Position numbers and translations under genes: made by a program. A DNA stretch of 59,206 bases from JBIKLM01 sp044375105 (GTDB taxonomy: Bacteria > Planctomycetota > UBA1135 > GCA-002686595): contig JBILNK010000005.1 in the NCBI GenBank assembly GCA_044375105.1, positions 1 through 59,206 of the forward strand. Direction: 5' to 3'. Shown here piece by piece: positions 17,856 through 27,095 of the stretch (positions are counted from its first letter, which is position 1; each line of letters begins with the position of its first letter). The notes below the pieces were generated by a model. It had not been told where the DNA came from. It did not search any database and worked only from the letters and a program-made list of their open reading frames with translations.

Positions 17856-18457
17856 TCAATTTTTCAATACAGTCCAAAATTCTAAACTTGACCTCTATTT
17901 CAAATGCATAAAAAGATACCGATCGAATGGGAACACTGCAGAGGCCCTAGGGGACTCCACCTTCCCATGGACCGAGCCTCTATTTCCCTGCAGGGGGGCG
18001 GAGCTCATCCAGGCGGCAGGCTCCACTGCCCAAACCCCAATCTAGGCAATCCAAGTCGCTGCATAGGTCTGCCACGCCCGAAGCAGCTGGATCGATCTCT
18101 GCGGGCATCTGCCCCTCCAGCTAGCTGCAGAGAGGTCGCCGGACGCGCGGACCGCGCATCGACTCGAGTGCGGATCCCCTCCGCAGGCCGGTGAGCGGTC
18201 TGGCGCCATTCAGTCGGCTCCTGGCACACATCCGACCTGGATCCGTGGGCGCCTCAGGTCAGAGCGCCTGGCTGGCGCGCCTGCATAGGCGCCAGGCCAC
18301 GCGAACCGAGGGCCTTCTAGGGCAGATACCCCACCTGCGCACCCATGGACGGGCTGCCGTCGGATCGCAGCGTCCCGGGGCGCGGTGGCGCTGGGGATGG
18401 GGGGCCCGTAACGCCAGGATCGCCGAGAACTTGCCGGGTGGCAGCCCAGAGCAGCCC

Positions 18458-20098
18458 CTAGCGGCGAACGCCGGGGGCCTCGTGCCCGGTGCGCTCGACC
18501 CAGGCCTCGTAGGAGCCCAAGAAACACAGCGGCTTCTGGGCCGTGCGCTCGCCGCCCCCGGAGAGGTCGAGGACGCGATTGCTCATGCCGCGCAGGAAAC
18601 TGCGGTCGTGGGAGACGAAGATCATCGTGCCCTCGAACCCGGAGAGCGTCTTGATCAGCATCTCCTTGGTGTCGAGATCCAGGTGGTTCGTAGGCTCGTC
18701 CAGGACCAGGAAGTTGGGCGGATCGAAGAGCATCTGCGCCAGGACCAGCCGCGAGCGCTCGCCGCCCGAGAGCACGCGGATCGGCTTCTCGATCTCGTCG
18801 CCGGGGAAATCGAAGGCCCCCAGCAAGGTGCGCTTCGCTGGGATCGTCGCCACCGGGAAGGCCTGGTCGATCTGTTCCCAGACCGTGGCCGCAGGATCGA
18901 GCAGCTCGAGGGCCGACTGGGCGAAGTAGCCCAGCTTGAGGCTGGCGCCGAGCTTGACCTGGCCCGCGTCCGGAGCGATCACCCCGGCGATCAGCTTGAG
19001 CAAGGTCGACTTGCCGGCGCCGTTGACCCCCATGACGCACCAGCGCTCGCCGCGCTTGATCTCGAAGTCGAGCCCAGAATAGATCGTGCGCTGGCCGTAG
19101 CGCTTGACCACCCCCGCGAGCGTGGCCACGTCGTTGCCCGAGCGGGGCGGCTGGCGGAATTCGAAGGGCGTCAGGATGCGCTGTTTGGGCGGCTCGATCT
19201 TCTCGATCTTGTCGAGCTTCTTGACCCGCGACTGGACCTGGGCCGCCTTGGCCGCATGGCGCTCGAAGCGCTCGATGAAGCGCTCCTCCTTCTTGATCAT
19301 GGCCTGCTGGCGGGCGAAGGCCGCCGCGTCCTGGCTGCGGCGCAGGGCCTTGGCGCGCTCATAGCTCTGGTAGTCCCCGGTGTGGCTGACCAGCCGGCCC
19401 GCGTCGATCTCGAGGATGCGCGTGACCACGCGGTCCATGAAATCGCGATCGTGGCAGGTCATCAGGATCGCCGCGGGCGTCTGCTTGAGGAACTCCTCGA
19501 GCCACAGGATCGATTCGATGTCGAGGTGGTTGGTGGGCTCGTCCAGGAGCAACACGTCCGGTCCGGCGATCAGCACCTGGGCGATCGAAACGCGCATGCG
19601 CCAGCCCCCCGACAGGGCCGACATGGGGCCCTCGATCTGGGCCTCGTCGAAGCCCAGCCCGCCCAGGATCTCGCGCGCCTTGGGCACCAACTCGTAGCCG
19701 CCCTGCTGGGCGTATTGCGCCTGCACCTCCCCGAAGCGCTCCAGCAGGCTTTCGAGCCGATCGAGCTGCTCGGGATCCTCGAGGGCGCGCTCGAGCTCGC
19801 CGAGCTCGCGATGCAGGGCCCCCAGGCGCCCGGCGCCGGCGATCGCCTGCTCGAGCACCCCTTGGGTACTGGCCTCGCCGGCATCCTGGCGGAAGTGGGC
19901 GATGGCCAGCCGCTTCGGCACCGAGACCTCGCCGCCCTCGGGCTGCTCCTCCCCCATCAGCAGGCGGAAGACCGTGGACTTGCCGGATCCGTTCGGCCCC
20001 ACCAGACCGACCTTCTCCCCCGGATTGAGCTGGAAGGAGGCCTCGCTCAAGACGAGCTGGCTGCCGAACAGCTTGGTGACCTCTTGGAAGGCGATCAT
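18458..20098 (-). CDS. ABC-F family ATPase
   Basis: Soluble protein with two ATP-binding cassettes and no membrane domain; ABC-F proteins act on ribosomes (translation quality control or antibiotic protection). The 546-residue product shows Walker A GPNGSGKS (near 36), signature LSGGWRMRVSIAQ and Walker B VLLLDEPTNHLD in the first cassette. A charged linker (KALRRSQDAAAFARQQAMIKKEERF) follows. The second cassette has NGAGKST, LSGGERSRLVLAQ and FLVLDEPTNHLD. ATG 20098 (MIAFQEVTKLFG) is the natural start; the open frame upstream is not protein-like. It is a single gene; substrate subfamily not assigned. Confidence 0.95.
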   Translation of the reverse strand: MIAFQEVTKLFGSQLVLSEASFQLNPGEKVGLVGPNGSGKSTVFRLLMGEEQPEGGEVSVPKRLAIAHFRQDAGEASTQGVLEQAIAGAGRLGALHRELGELERALEDPEQLDRLESLLERFGEVQAQYAQQGGYELVPKAREILGGLGFDEAQIEGPMSALSGGWRMRVSIAQVLIAGPDVLLLDEPTNHLDIESILWLEEFLKQTPAAILMTCHDRDFMDRVVTRILEIDAGRLVSHTGDYQSYERAKALRRSQDAAAFARQQAMIKKEERFIERFERHAAKAAQVQSRVKKLDKIEKIEPPKQRILTPFEFRQPPRSGNDVATLAGVVKRYGQRTIYSGLDFEIKRGERWCVMGVNGAGKSTLLKLIAGVIAPDAGQVKLGASLKLGYFAQSALELLDPAATVWEQIDQAFPVATIPAKRTLLGAFDFPGDEIEKPIRVLSGGERSRLVLAQMLFDPPNFLVLDEPTNHLDLDTKEMLIKTLSGFEGTMIFVSHDRSFLRGMSNRVLDLSGGGERTAQKPLCFLGSYEAWVERTGHEAPGVRR

Positions 20099-20528
20099 CC
20101 CGTCAGGATCCCGGATCGAGAGGCCCCGGCACAACCTCTGAACCCGATCCTGGGCGCCCTCCCCCGCCTTGCAGCCGCCCGGGACCCGCCTCAGACCGGC
20201 CCCGTCGCAGATCCACCCCCTCACCCGTCACCCCGAGGGGCCAGCAGGGCCGCTCCTCGACACCTCCCGGAGGAGGCTGTTCGGTAAGCCCGCTGCCGAG
20301 GCTTGGGCTGGCACGGGAGGACCCCCATGTCAGGTCACGGGCAGCCGAGTGCACCGAGGTCGCTCCCGCTGCCGGGTACGACGGACGTCTCCGGCTGGGC
20401 GGTCAAGCAGGACAGCTCCCACCGAGGGCCCCATCCGGACCGGTCTCAAGCAATTCCCCTCCCTGGAGTTCGCCCGTCGATCACCACCGCGCGATCCGCG
20501 CGGGCGTGTTCAGACGGTTCGCGAGCCT
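20099..20528. other. Intergenic stretch, nothing recognised
   Basis: About 430 bp between the ABC-F start and the end of the lower-GC hypothetical gene. It should contain the ABC-F promoter; no clear elements or small genes seen. Confidence 0.4.
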
Positions 20529-21878
20529 CTATTCCATGGCCACGAATTCCAGCTCGTAAACCTGACCTCCCTCCAACCGCTTGTCGACAAAGAAATTCCG
20601 CATCTTGCGATCGTGGATGACAGGAACCACACCCCCGTGGTTGTCATAGTAGACTGGGGGATCCAGCTTGATTCTCGTATAGTCTGGACACAGGGCCAGC
20701 ACCGCCTCCTGGCCTTGCTCCCACATCGATTCGACGTTCCAACAGCCATTGAACTGATTCTCGCGGTACGGCTCTCCAAGGTGGACCGAAAGGTTCGATG
20801 GAATCTTGGCGCTCGAGCCTCCGAGCCGCAGGACAAGCCAGGCGAGCTCGCCGCTCGGAATCGACAACTCGGAGGTCTGATCGCTGGCCACCGAAAGCGG
20901 ACCCAGTCCTAGCTCGGAGAACCTGAGCAAGCGGCTGGAGACGAAGAACGACTTGAAGGCCACGTCGTACACTCCGGCGGGAACGCCTGCTACCGTGAAA
21001 GCGCCATTGTGATCGAATCTCGCATAATGATCCCAGCGTTCACCCGTGACGATATGGGTCAAAAAGATCCACAGATCGATCGCCATGCCAGTTGGGAAGC
21101 TCACCCCCGCTGGTGCTTGGCAATGGATCCTAATCCTGCCTGGCTGAGGACCGACCGGGGTCAAGTGGATGTCCCTGATGGTCGAGAACCCGACCAAGTC
21201 GGCCGTGGAGACCTGCGCCTGCTCGACCCGATACCCTGGCACCGAGACCCTGACCTTCAGCACCGGAGCGGGAGCGTTCGCCGCCGCATCTTCGACGGGC
21301 AGAGCCAGAACAAAAGCATTGCAGTCCCCGAACACCGAGGGTCGCTCCTGTTCTCCCGCCAACACAGCGAACAGCCCCGTGTCGAGCGGCTCGGCCGCGC
21401 CTTCCGCTCGAACATGAAGCCCGAGCTGGGATCCGAACGGAAAGCCCTCACCGGCAAGAGGGAACGCCCCATGGTTCTCGGGAAACAGGACGTTGACCGC
21501 GAGACATTTCACGAGTCCCAGCTCGACGACCTCGCCTTCGCGAGAGATCTGCCTGGGCCTCAAGATCCCAGGGCGGCCTATTCCAACCACGATCTTATCA
21601 CCAGCCAAACACTGGGCGATTATATCGGCCGACACGACGACCTCTCCATCGATGCCCACGTCCAAGCGCCGGACATGGACGGGCAATTCCCCTGAACGGA
21701 TCCAGGACGTCACCAGAGACATCGCCGAATCTTCAGCCAAGCGCTCTCCCCACTCCGAACTGGGGATCAAGAATAGCGAGTAATCGGTCTGGGACGAACC
21801 TTTACGCCATGCAACCTCTTGTTCTGTGTGAAGAATGCAGAGCACGCGATCTGTCTGCTCTGCGGTATAGGCGAACAC
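20529..21878 (-). CDS. Hypothetical protein with carboxypeptidase-regulatory-like segment (main part of interrupted gene)
   Basis: Not recognised as a named family. About 449 residues, mostly predicted beta structure. The segment DHNGAFTVAGVPAGVYDVAFKSFFVSSRLLRF has the look of a carboxypeptidase regulatory-like (CarbopepD_reg) domain, common in exported planctomycete proteins. The GC content (about 58%) and codon choice are clearly lower than the neighbours, suggesting recent acquisition or relaxed selection. The frame continues upstream without shift to a single TGA (21915-21917) and then into the membrane-leader ORF 21915-22079. The two were therefore probably one gene of about 516 codons. 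Start given here is GTG 21878; stop TAG 20529. Confidence 0.65.
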   Translation of the reverse strand: MFAYTAEQTDRVLCILHTEQEVAWRKGSSQTDYSLFLIPSSEWGERLAEDSAMSLVTSWIRSGELPVHVRRLDVGIDGEVVVSADIIAQCLAGDKIVVGIGRPGILRPRQISREGEVVELGLVKCLAVNVLFPENHGAFPLAGEGFPFGSQLGLHVRAEGAAEPLDTGLFAVLAGEQERPSVFGDCNAFVLALPVEDAAANAPAPVLKVRVSVPGYRVEQAQVSTADLVGFSTIRDIHLTPVGPQPGRIRIHCQAPAGVSFPTGMAIDLWIFLTHIVTGERWDHYARFDHNGAFTVAGVPAGVYDVAFKSFFVSSRLLRFSELGLGPLSVASDQTSELSIPSGELAWLVLRLGGSSAKIPSNLSVHLGEPYRENQFNGCWNVESMWEQGQEAVLALCPDYTRIKLDPPVYYDNHGGVVPVIHDRKMRNFFVDKRLEGGQVYELEFVAME

Positions 21879-21914
21879 GGCACTCTCGCGCTGACTAGAG
21901 GCAATCGAGGCCGC

Positions 21915-22079
21915 TCAAGTGTTCTCCGAATCTAGCGGCATAGCTCCCGAATCGCGCTTCGCTTGGCGACCGTCACCATCCAACTTGTGACTATCCCCCG
22001 GGTCGTCGCTGAGCAATCGCCAAGCGATCGAGACCACCACGATCAGCACCAACAGGGAAATCGACCGGCTATTCTTCAT
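21915..22079 (-). CDS. Membrane-leader fragment, 5' part of the interrupted gene
   Basis: A 54-residue ORF from ATG 22079: MKNSRSISLLVLIVVVSIAWRLLSDD gives one N-terminal membrane span, then a hydrophilic linker ending SENT before TGA. It is in the same frame as the 449-residue ORF that follows 36 bp later, with only this TGA between them. Most likely the N-terminal anchor of that protein, separated by a nonsense mutation or a base-calling error. Confidence 0.6.
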   Translation of the reverse strand: MKNSRSISLLVLIVVVSIAWRLLSDDPGDSHKLDGDGRQAKRDSGAMPLDSENT

Positions 22080-22599
22080 GGCGATGCTCTCGATCCTTGG
22101 GGCTTCCGGCTCGACGCATATAGTCATGCTACCAGAGATTGAGTTGCCTCGTTACCACTCGGCTCATCGCATGGCAGCGGGATCCGCCTAGCGGGAGCCA
22201 CGGGCAACGCAAACTTTCACGATCGAAAACACGCGTATGCATGGGCCGGTGCAAGTCGCAGGGACTGCTAGGAGCCCGCCACCCAAGCACCTCGACCCTT
22301 CCGCACCCGCCCGCAAGGCTCCGCGCTCGGACCACCACCCCGGGGGACCAGCCATCGCACAGGTCGCCTGCAAGATGGATCTCGTCCCGGAGGCTGCGTT
22401 GCGGCAGTCGCGCTCCTTTGCAAGTGCTGCGGTTCCCTCCGGTCGGCTGGGCCTCGCCGGATCGCGATCCGGGCCCCGAGCGCGAGCCTCGAGCAACGCT
22501 GGGCTGGGCATCGCCCCGGGATGGACGCCTGCGACCTGGTTGTCGGAGGTTTGGAGCCTGCCCTGCGAAGGCCCTAACGAAGCCCCAGGCCCCAGCAAA
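22080..22599. other. Intergenic stretch upstream of the interrupted gene
   Basis: About 520 bp holding no supported gene. The part near 22080-22140 is less GC-rich and may carry the promoter of the hypothetical gene; the rest is open in several frames without protein character. Confidence 0.4.
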
Positions 22600-22646
22600 G
22601 CGACAGGCCCGGGGGCCGCGCCAAGCGCGGCCCCCGGGCCTGTCGC
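22600..22646 (-). terminator. 21-bp perfect hairpin downstream of tRNA-fMet
   Basis: Arms 22600-22620 and 22626-22646 are perfectly complementary over 21 bp, almost all G/C, with the 5-nt loop ccaag. It lies 8 bp after the CCA end of the tRNA on the minus strand and is followed by CTTTGCTGG, a short T-run. Likely the tRNA terminator, though far longer than needed. Confidence 0.7.
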
Positions 22647-22653
22647 CTCGGAT

Positions 22654-22730
22654 TGGTAGCGGGGGCAGGATTCGAACCTGCGACCTCCGGGTTATGAGCC
22701 CGACGAGCTGCCAGACTGCTCCACCCCGCG
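22654..22730 (-). tRNA. Initiator tRNA-fMet (CAT), CCA encoded
   Basis: 77 nt on the minus strand. Acceptor CGCGGGG pairs with CCCCGC at positions 2-7. The D-stem GAGC/GCTC includes the A11-U24 pair. The anticodon loop is CTCATAA with CAT at 22694-22696, and the T-arm is GCAGG TTCGAAT CCTGC. Three consecutive G-C pairs (GGG/CCC) close the anticodon stem, the initiator hallmark. Position 1:72 is unpaired, also expected of an initiator, but it is C1-U72 rather than the usual C1-A72. It stands alone with its own hairpin terminator. Confidence 0.97.
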
Positions 22731-22979
22731 AACCGAGGAGGACGCCGGAGGGTTCCGGCGGCCAGGGGGGCGGAAGATAGGGACGCGCAGGCCGCGGGTC
22801 AAGCGCGAAATAAGACTTGCGGAGTAACTCGTGCGGGGAGTGCGGGCTGCAGGGGCGATCGGGACCACTCGGGAATCCGTGCCGCCCACGGGAAGCGTCG
22901 CTGGGTCGAAATGCGCGAGGGACTCCGCTCTAGGGGCCGCGCCTGGAGCTCCGGCCGGCACCGCGTCCGCCTCGGCCCC

Positions 22980-25775
22980 TCACCATCCCCGCGGCGGTGT
23001 GGCCGGATCGCCGGGCGGCTCAGCGGCCGGCGGGTCGTCGACCGGCGCTCGATCCGGCGCGCCCTCGGGGGCCCCGCCGGACGGGCCGCCCCCGACCGAT
23101 CCCTGCAGGCGCTGCACGAGCCCGCTCAAGCGCAGGTTCAGGCGCTCGAGGCGTTCGCGGCCGTCGGCGGGCTCCAGGAGGAACACGGGCAGCGTCGGGC
23201 CATCGACACCGGTCAGGAGCGGCGCCAGGCGCCCGAGCAACCGGGCGGCGCCCTCGCCGTCGCTGGCGTCCTCGAGCGCCGCGACGACCCACTCGAGCTC
23301 CACCCAGGCCCGGTCCGGCTCACCCAGAGGCCAGCCGGGCCATTCCAGCAGGGCCCGCGCCGCGCGCTGGCCCAAGGCGATGGCCTGCTCGGCCTCGCTG
23401 GCAGAGCCTTGGACCGACAAGGACAAACGCAGCACCGCGCGCCAATCTTCCAAGGCCAAGGGCTGCTCGGCCCCCGGTTCCAGGCCCGCTTCGCTCGCCA
23501 GCAGGCGGGCATAGCTCTGCAGAGCGGCCGCAGACTCGCCGCGCGCATCCAGGAAACGCGCCGCCCGCAGCTCGAGGGCGGCCCCCTGCGACCCGCTGGA
23601 TTCGGCCTGCGCCGCTTCGATGGCCGCGCGCACCACGGGGACCGGCAGGCGCTCGATGGCCGGCGCCAAGCGCGCCGCGAACCAGCGCGTCTCTTGGCCG
23701 CTGAGCACGCCGCGCTCGAGGGCGCGCGGCAGCAGCAGCTCGTAGGCCTCCTCGAGCAGCCGCTGGGCGGCGCCGCGCTCGAGCAGCAGGCGCTGACCGA
23801 AGTGCAGCTCGGCCAGCTCGCCGGCCCATTCGAGCAGCTCGCGCAGGTGAGCCTCGCCCGGATCGCCGAGTTCGATGGCCAGCCGCTCGAGCGCGCCGGC
23901 CTCGCCGGGCGCCGCCAACGCAAAGGCCCGCGCGGCGCAGCGGGCCCGCGCCGGTTCGGGGGCCAGATCCATCAGTTGGCGCGCGGCGGCCAGCCGAGCC
24001 TGCGGGTCTGGGCCCACCTGGCGCGCCAAGGCGGAGCACACGAGGTCGAGGGTGCGGACCTCGTTGCGCCGCGCTTCCTCCGCCACCAGGGCCAGCACGC
24101 TGGGGCGCAGCAACAGCGTGGGAGCCGCCGGCCAGTCGCGTGCGGCGATCAGGGCCACCAAAGCGGCGCGCTGCTCGGCCTCGGGCTCGCGCTCGAGCAG
24201 GCCCAGCAGGAGCTCCAGCAGGGCCGCCGAGGTGCGCCGCGCCAGGGCGGGCCCATCGAGCAGGGCCAGCGCCCGCCGGCGCACGCCCGCATCGGGATCG
24301 TCCAGCAGGCGCGCGACCGCCCTTTCGAGGGGCTCGGCCTGCTCCGCGGGCAGCTCGCCCCCGCCGGCCACGCGCTCGAGCACCGCGACCAGGGCGAAGC
24401 GCAGGCCCGGTTCGTCGGGCGCACGCTCGAGCAGCCCGAGCAGGGCCGGGAGGTCCCGTTGTCCGGCCAGATCGCGCATCGCGGCGGCCGCCGCCAGGCG
24501 CACGCTGGGGTCGATGCGGGGCTGATCGAGCAGCGCGAACAGCGAATCGGTCGAGAGCCGCAGGGCCAGCTCCGCGCCGGCGCCGGAGGAATGGCTGCGG
24601 GCCCACTGGCGGAGGCTTTCGATCAGGGCCACGCACACGTCCGGATCGGGATGCTCCCAGCTCCGCAGGCGCTCCAACAGGCCCTCGATGTGCAGGCCGA
24701 GCGCGGCCTCGGGGCCGGCGGAGGGCAGGCTCAGCCAAGCCCGGGCGAGCACATGCAGCAGCCCCTGGGGAGCGGCCGCGCTGGCCTTGGCCAGGCTCTC
24801 GGAGAGTTCGCGCCGCTGGCCCTCGTCCAGCTGCAGCCCGGTCCACAGGGCCGCGGCCGCCTCGATCTGTGCCCCGAGCACGGCCTCGTCCCCCTCGCGG
24901 CTCCAGGCCGTGATCAAGCGCTCGAGGGCCTGCAGTCGAGGTCCCCCTTCCTGGCCGCTGGCGCCGCTGGCGCTCCATTGCGCCAAGCGGCGGGCGGCCT
25001 CGCTGCGCAGCCGGGGAGAGGCCTGCTCGAAGGCCAGGGCGGCGCTGGCGGGATCCGCGTCCCAAAGGCGCTGGAACAGGGCCATTCGCTCCGCCAGCAG
25101 GTCCTTGAGCGCGTCCTTGTAGGGCCCGACGGCAGGCAACGGCTTCGGCTCTACGAAGCGCCGCGCTTCTTCGGCGCTCGCGAACCACAGCCCATACAAC
25201 TCCTGCAGGCCGCGGCGCGCGGCGGCCCCGCGGCGGCTTTCGGGCGCCCGCGCCAACTCGGCCACCAGCCGCGGAGCGAATTCGACATCCCCCAGGCTGC
25301 CCACCAGGCGCAAGGTCGCGGAAGCGATCCGCGGGTCCAGCTCGCCGGCGGCCCAACACGCTTCGATGGCGGCGCGCCGGCGCGCGGAACCGGCGGCCTC
25401 GAAAGCAAGGCCCAGCTCCGCCAAGGCGGCGCTCTGCTGCGCGCGGCGCTCGCTGGCCCGCTCGGCCGGCAGCCCCGGCGGCACCCCGGCTCCCGCCGCG
25501 AGCCAGCCGGCGAGGCTGGTGCCGGCCTGCTGCAGGGCCATCTCGGCGCAATCCCTGGCCCGCGACAGCGCTTCCGCGTCCGCGCTCGCCAGGGGATCGA
25601 GCAGGGAACCCGGCAGCGGGGTCGGCAGCCTGAGACCTTGCGTGGACCGGGGCGCCGCCATGGCCGCCAGGCGCTCCGCCGCGCCGCGCGCGGGCGCTTG
25701 GGCCCAGCACGGCGTAGAGCCGAGCAGGGTCAGCAGCAGGAGCAGGAACCAGGCGCAGGGACGGGGAAATCGCAT
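22980..25775 (-). CDS. Large secreted HEAT/ARM-repeat protein
   Basis: 931 residues, function unknown. The signal peptide is clear (MRFPRPCAWFLLLLLTLLGSTPCWAQA, cleavage after about residue 26). The rest is almost wholly alpha-helical, rich in Leu, Ala, Arg and Glu, with degenerate HEAT repeats throughout, for example DPSVRLAAAAAMRDLAGQRDLPALLGLL and DPDAGVRRRALALLDG. There is a Pro/Gly-rich tail of about 35 residues. It is probably a periplasmic scaffold. ATG 25775. It is transcribed toward the tRNA; the upstream 410 bp separates it from the pssA operon. Confidence 0.85.
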   Translation of the reverse strand: MRFPRPCAWFLLLLLTLLGSTPCWAQAPARGAAERLAAMAAPRSTQGLRLPTPLPGSLLDPLASADAEALSRARDCAEMALQQAGTSLAGWLAAGAGVPPGLPAERASERRAQQSAALAELGLAFEAAGSARRRAAIEACWAAGELDPRIASATLRLVGSLGDVEFAPRLVAELARAPESRRGAAARRGLQELYGLWFASAEEARRFVEPKPLPAVGPYKDALKDLLAERMALFQRLWDADPASAALAFEQASPRLRSEAARRLAQWSASGASGQEGGPRLQALERLITAWSREGDEAVLGAQIEAAAALWTGLQLDEGQRRELSESLAKASAAAPQGLLHVLARAWLSLPSAGPEAALGLHIEGLLERLRSWEHPDPDVCVALIESLRQWARSHSSGAGAELALRLSTDSLFALLDQPRIDPSVRLAAAAAMRDLAGQRDLPALLGLLERAPDEPGLRFALVAVLERVAGGGELPAEQAEPLERAVARLLDDPDAGVRRRALALLDGPALARRTSAALLELLLGLLEREPEAEQRAALVALIAARDWPAAPTLLLRPSVLALVAEEARRNEVRTLDLVCSALARQVGPDPQARLAAARQLMDLAPEPARARCAARAFALAAPGEAGALERLAIELGDPGEAHLRELLEWAGELAELHFGQRLLLERGAAQRLLEEAYELLLPRALERGVLSGQETRWFAARLAPAIERLPVPVVRAAIEAAQAESSGSQGAALELRAARFLDARGESAAALQSYARLLASEAGLEPGAEQPLALEDWRAVLRLSLSVQGSASEAEQAIALGQRAARALLEWPGWPLGEPDRAWVELEWVVAALEDASDGEGAARLLGRLAPLLTGVDGPTLPVFLLEPADGRERLERLNLRLSGLVQRLQGSVGGGPSGGAPEGAPDRAPVDDPPAAEPPGDPATPPRGW

Positions 25776-26186
25776 CGATCCGAACGGCAGGAGCGCAGGC
25801 TACGGCCCGCGGGCGGGGCGCGCGAGCGAGCGGCGGCGCGGGATACGCCGCCCGATCGCGCTCGGTTCAAGGAAGCGGGCCTTCGGGGGAACGGATCGGG
25901 CCTTGATGGAGCGGCGATCGTGGCGGCGGGCAGGTCCTGAGCACCGCAGGACGGCAGGCCTGCTCTGGCGCACCCGCCCGGCCGGATCGTGGGACCCGAT
26001 CCGCACCGGATCCAAAGCGCCCGGGGGCGCAGGCGGCCGGCTCTCGGGCCGCTCGGGGATGAGGCGATCCGCCGCCGGTGGAGAGCCCTGGGAGCGCCGC
26101 ACAACCCGAGCCGCCCCCCCCGCCGTCGGCCAGCCCCGCTCTCGGCCCCCCCTGCGGAACTCGACCCCCGGGGCTCGACTCCGGGG
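25776..26186. other. Intergenic stretch between operons
   Basis: About 410 bp. It should hold the promoter of the HEAT gene and the terminator of the pssA operon. A weak inverted repeat GACCCC (26163-26168) / GGGGTC (26183-26188) sits at the DUF2520 stop codon, without a T-tract. Nothing else recognised. Confidence 0.35.
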
Positions 26187-27095
26187 TCAGGGCCCGCGGC
26201 GCTCCCCCGCGTCGGGCCCCCGGAGCAGGAGCTGGATGCGCTGGCGGAGTTGCGGATCGAGGCGCGGCCCGGCCAGGGCCAAGAGGGCCCGGGACAGATC
26301 GAGGTAGAGCACCAGGGCCGTGGGATGCGTGCGCAGGGCAGCCAGGTGCTGGCCGACCAGATCGACCGCGCCACGCTGGATCGGGCCGGTCTGGGCCTCG
26401 AGCGGCCCGAGGCGTTCGAGCGCCGCCAAGCTCGAAGCGAGCAGCGAACGCACCGCGATCGGGGCGTCGCCAGGCGCGGTCAGCGCGGCGGCCAACACGC
26501 CCTCGGCCTCGGCCCACAGGCCCACCAGGCCATTGGCGGCCAGGGCCGCCGCCGCGTGGTAGCGCAGCTGCGCGGCATCGTCCTCGGCCAGCTCGACCAC
26601 CGCGGCACCCAGGCGCAGGGCCAAGCCCCGCGCCAGCACCCGCGCTTCGGCATCGCCGCGGATGCCGATCGCCAGCGCCGCGGGCGGCTCGGCGCTGGGC
26701 CAGCGCGGCAAGGCCGCCAAAGGATGGAACAGCCCCAGGGCGAGGCCGCGGCGGCAAAGCGGCGCGAGCAGGCTCGGCGGCCGCGCGCCGGAAAGGTGCA
26801 GGACCGCGCGCAGGGGCCCGGCGGCGGGCGGCTCGAGCCCCGCGACGAAGCCGGCCAGAGCCGAGTCCGCCACGGCGATCAGGGCCAGCTCGCTCTGGCC
26901 CAGGGCCTGCCTGGGATCTGCGACCCAGGCCCCGCCCAGCTCGGCCGCCAGATCGCGGGCCACGGCGGAGTCGCGGTTCCACAGCAGCGGGCAGGGCTGG
27001 CCGCGGGCCACGAGCCAGCGCGCCAAACAGCGCCCGGCAGCCCCGAGGCCGAGCAGCGCCACGGACCCCGGCAGCCCCTCGGTCTGCGCTTTCAC
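26187..27095 (-). CDS. DUF2520-type Rossmann oxidoreductase
   Basis: 302 residues. The N-terminal NAD(P)-binding fold is clear (SVALLGLGAAGRCLARWL, then LLWNRD, and ADSALAGFVAGL). The all-helical C-terminal half (AAQLRYHAAAALAANGLVGLWAEAEGVL, THPTALVLYLDLSRALL) matches the DUF2520 arrangement, which resembles 6-phosphogluconate/ketopantoate reductases. The start GTG 27095 overlaps the ispE stop (GTGA). Genes of this type are often near panC, as here, so a ketopantoate-reductase-like role is a reasonable but untested idea. Last gene of the pssA-folK-panC-ispE operon. Confidence 0.8.
   Translation of the reverse strand: MKAQTEGLPGSVALLGLGAAGRCLARWLVARGQPCPLLWNRDSAVARDLAAELGGAWVADPRQALGQSELALIAVADSALAGFVAGLEPPAAGPLRAVLHLSGARPPSLLAPLCRRGLALGLFHPLAALPRWPSAEPPAALAIGIRGDAEARVLARGLALRLGAAVVELAEDDAAQLRYHAAAALAANGLVGLWAEAEGVLAAALTAPGDAPIAVRSLLASSLAALERLGPLEAQTGPIQRGAVDLVGQHLAALRTHPTALVLYLDLSRALLALAGPRLDPQLRQRIQLLLRGPDAGERRGP

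Larger units (their letters stand above)
16972..18457. other. 1.5-kb gene-poor region with AT-rich island
   Basis: Between the phytase/GDPD gene and the end of the ABC-F gene. It holds a short secreted-protein remnant (17196-17417, minus), a strong AT-rich hairpin (17832-17855) and an island around 17810-17930 at about 37% GC, against about 70% elsewhere. The remaining frames (for example 17659-18045, plus) have no recognisable protein character. No tRNA or transposase seen. Confidence 0.5.

Noticed and set aside
17659..18045. Small plus-strand ORF across the AT-rich island
   Set aside because: No recognisable domain, no good start context, and it runs through the hairpin and the GC transition.
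21915..21917. Selenocysteine at the TGA of the low-GC hypothetical gene
   Set aside because: No Cys or redox motif nearby, no stable hairpin at suitable distance; a nonsense mutation or base error is simpler.
22911..25940. 1009-codon open frame on plus, opposite the HEAT-repeat gene
   Set aside because: It lacks any domain and is Gln/Arg/Gly-rich, as expected for the reverse strand of a GC-rich Leu/Ala/Glu gene.
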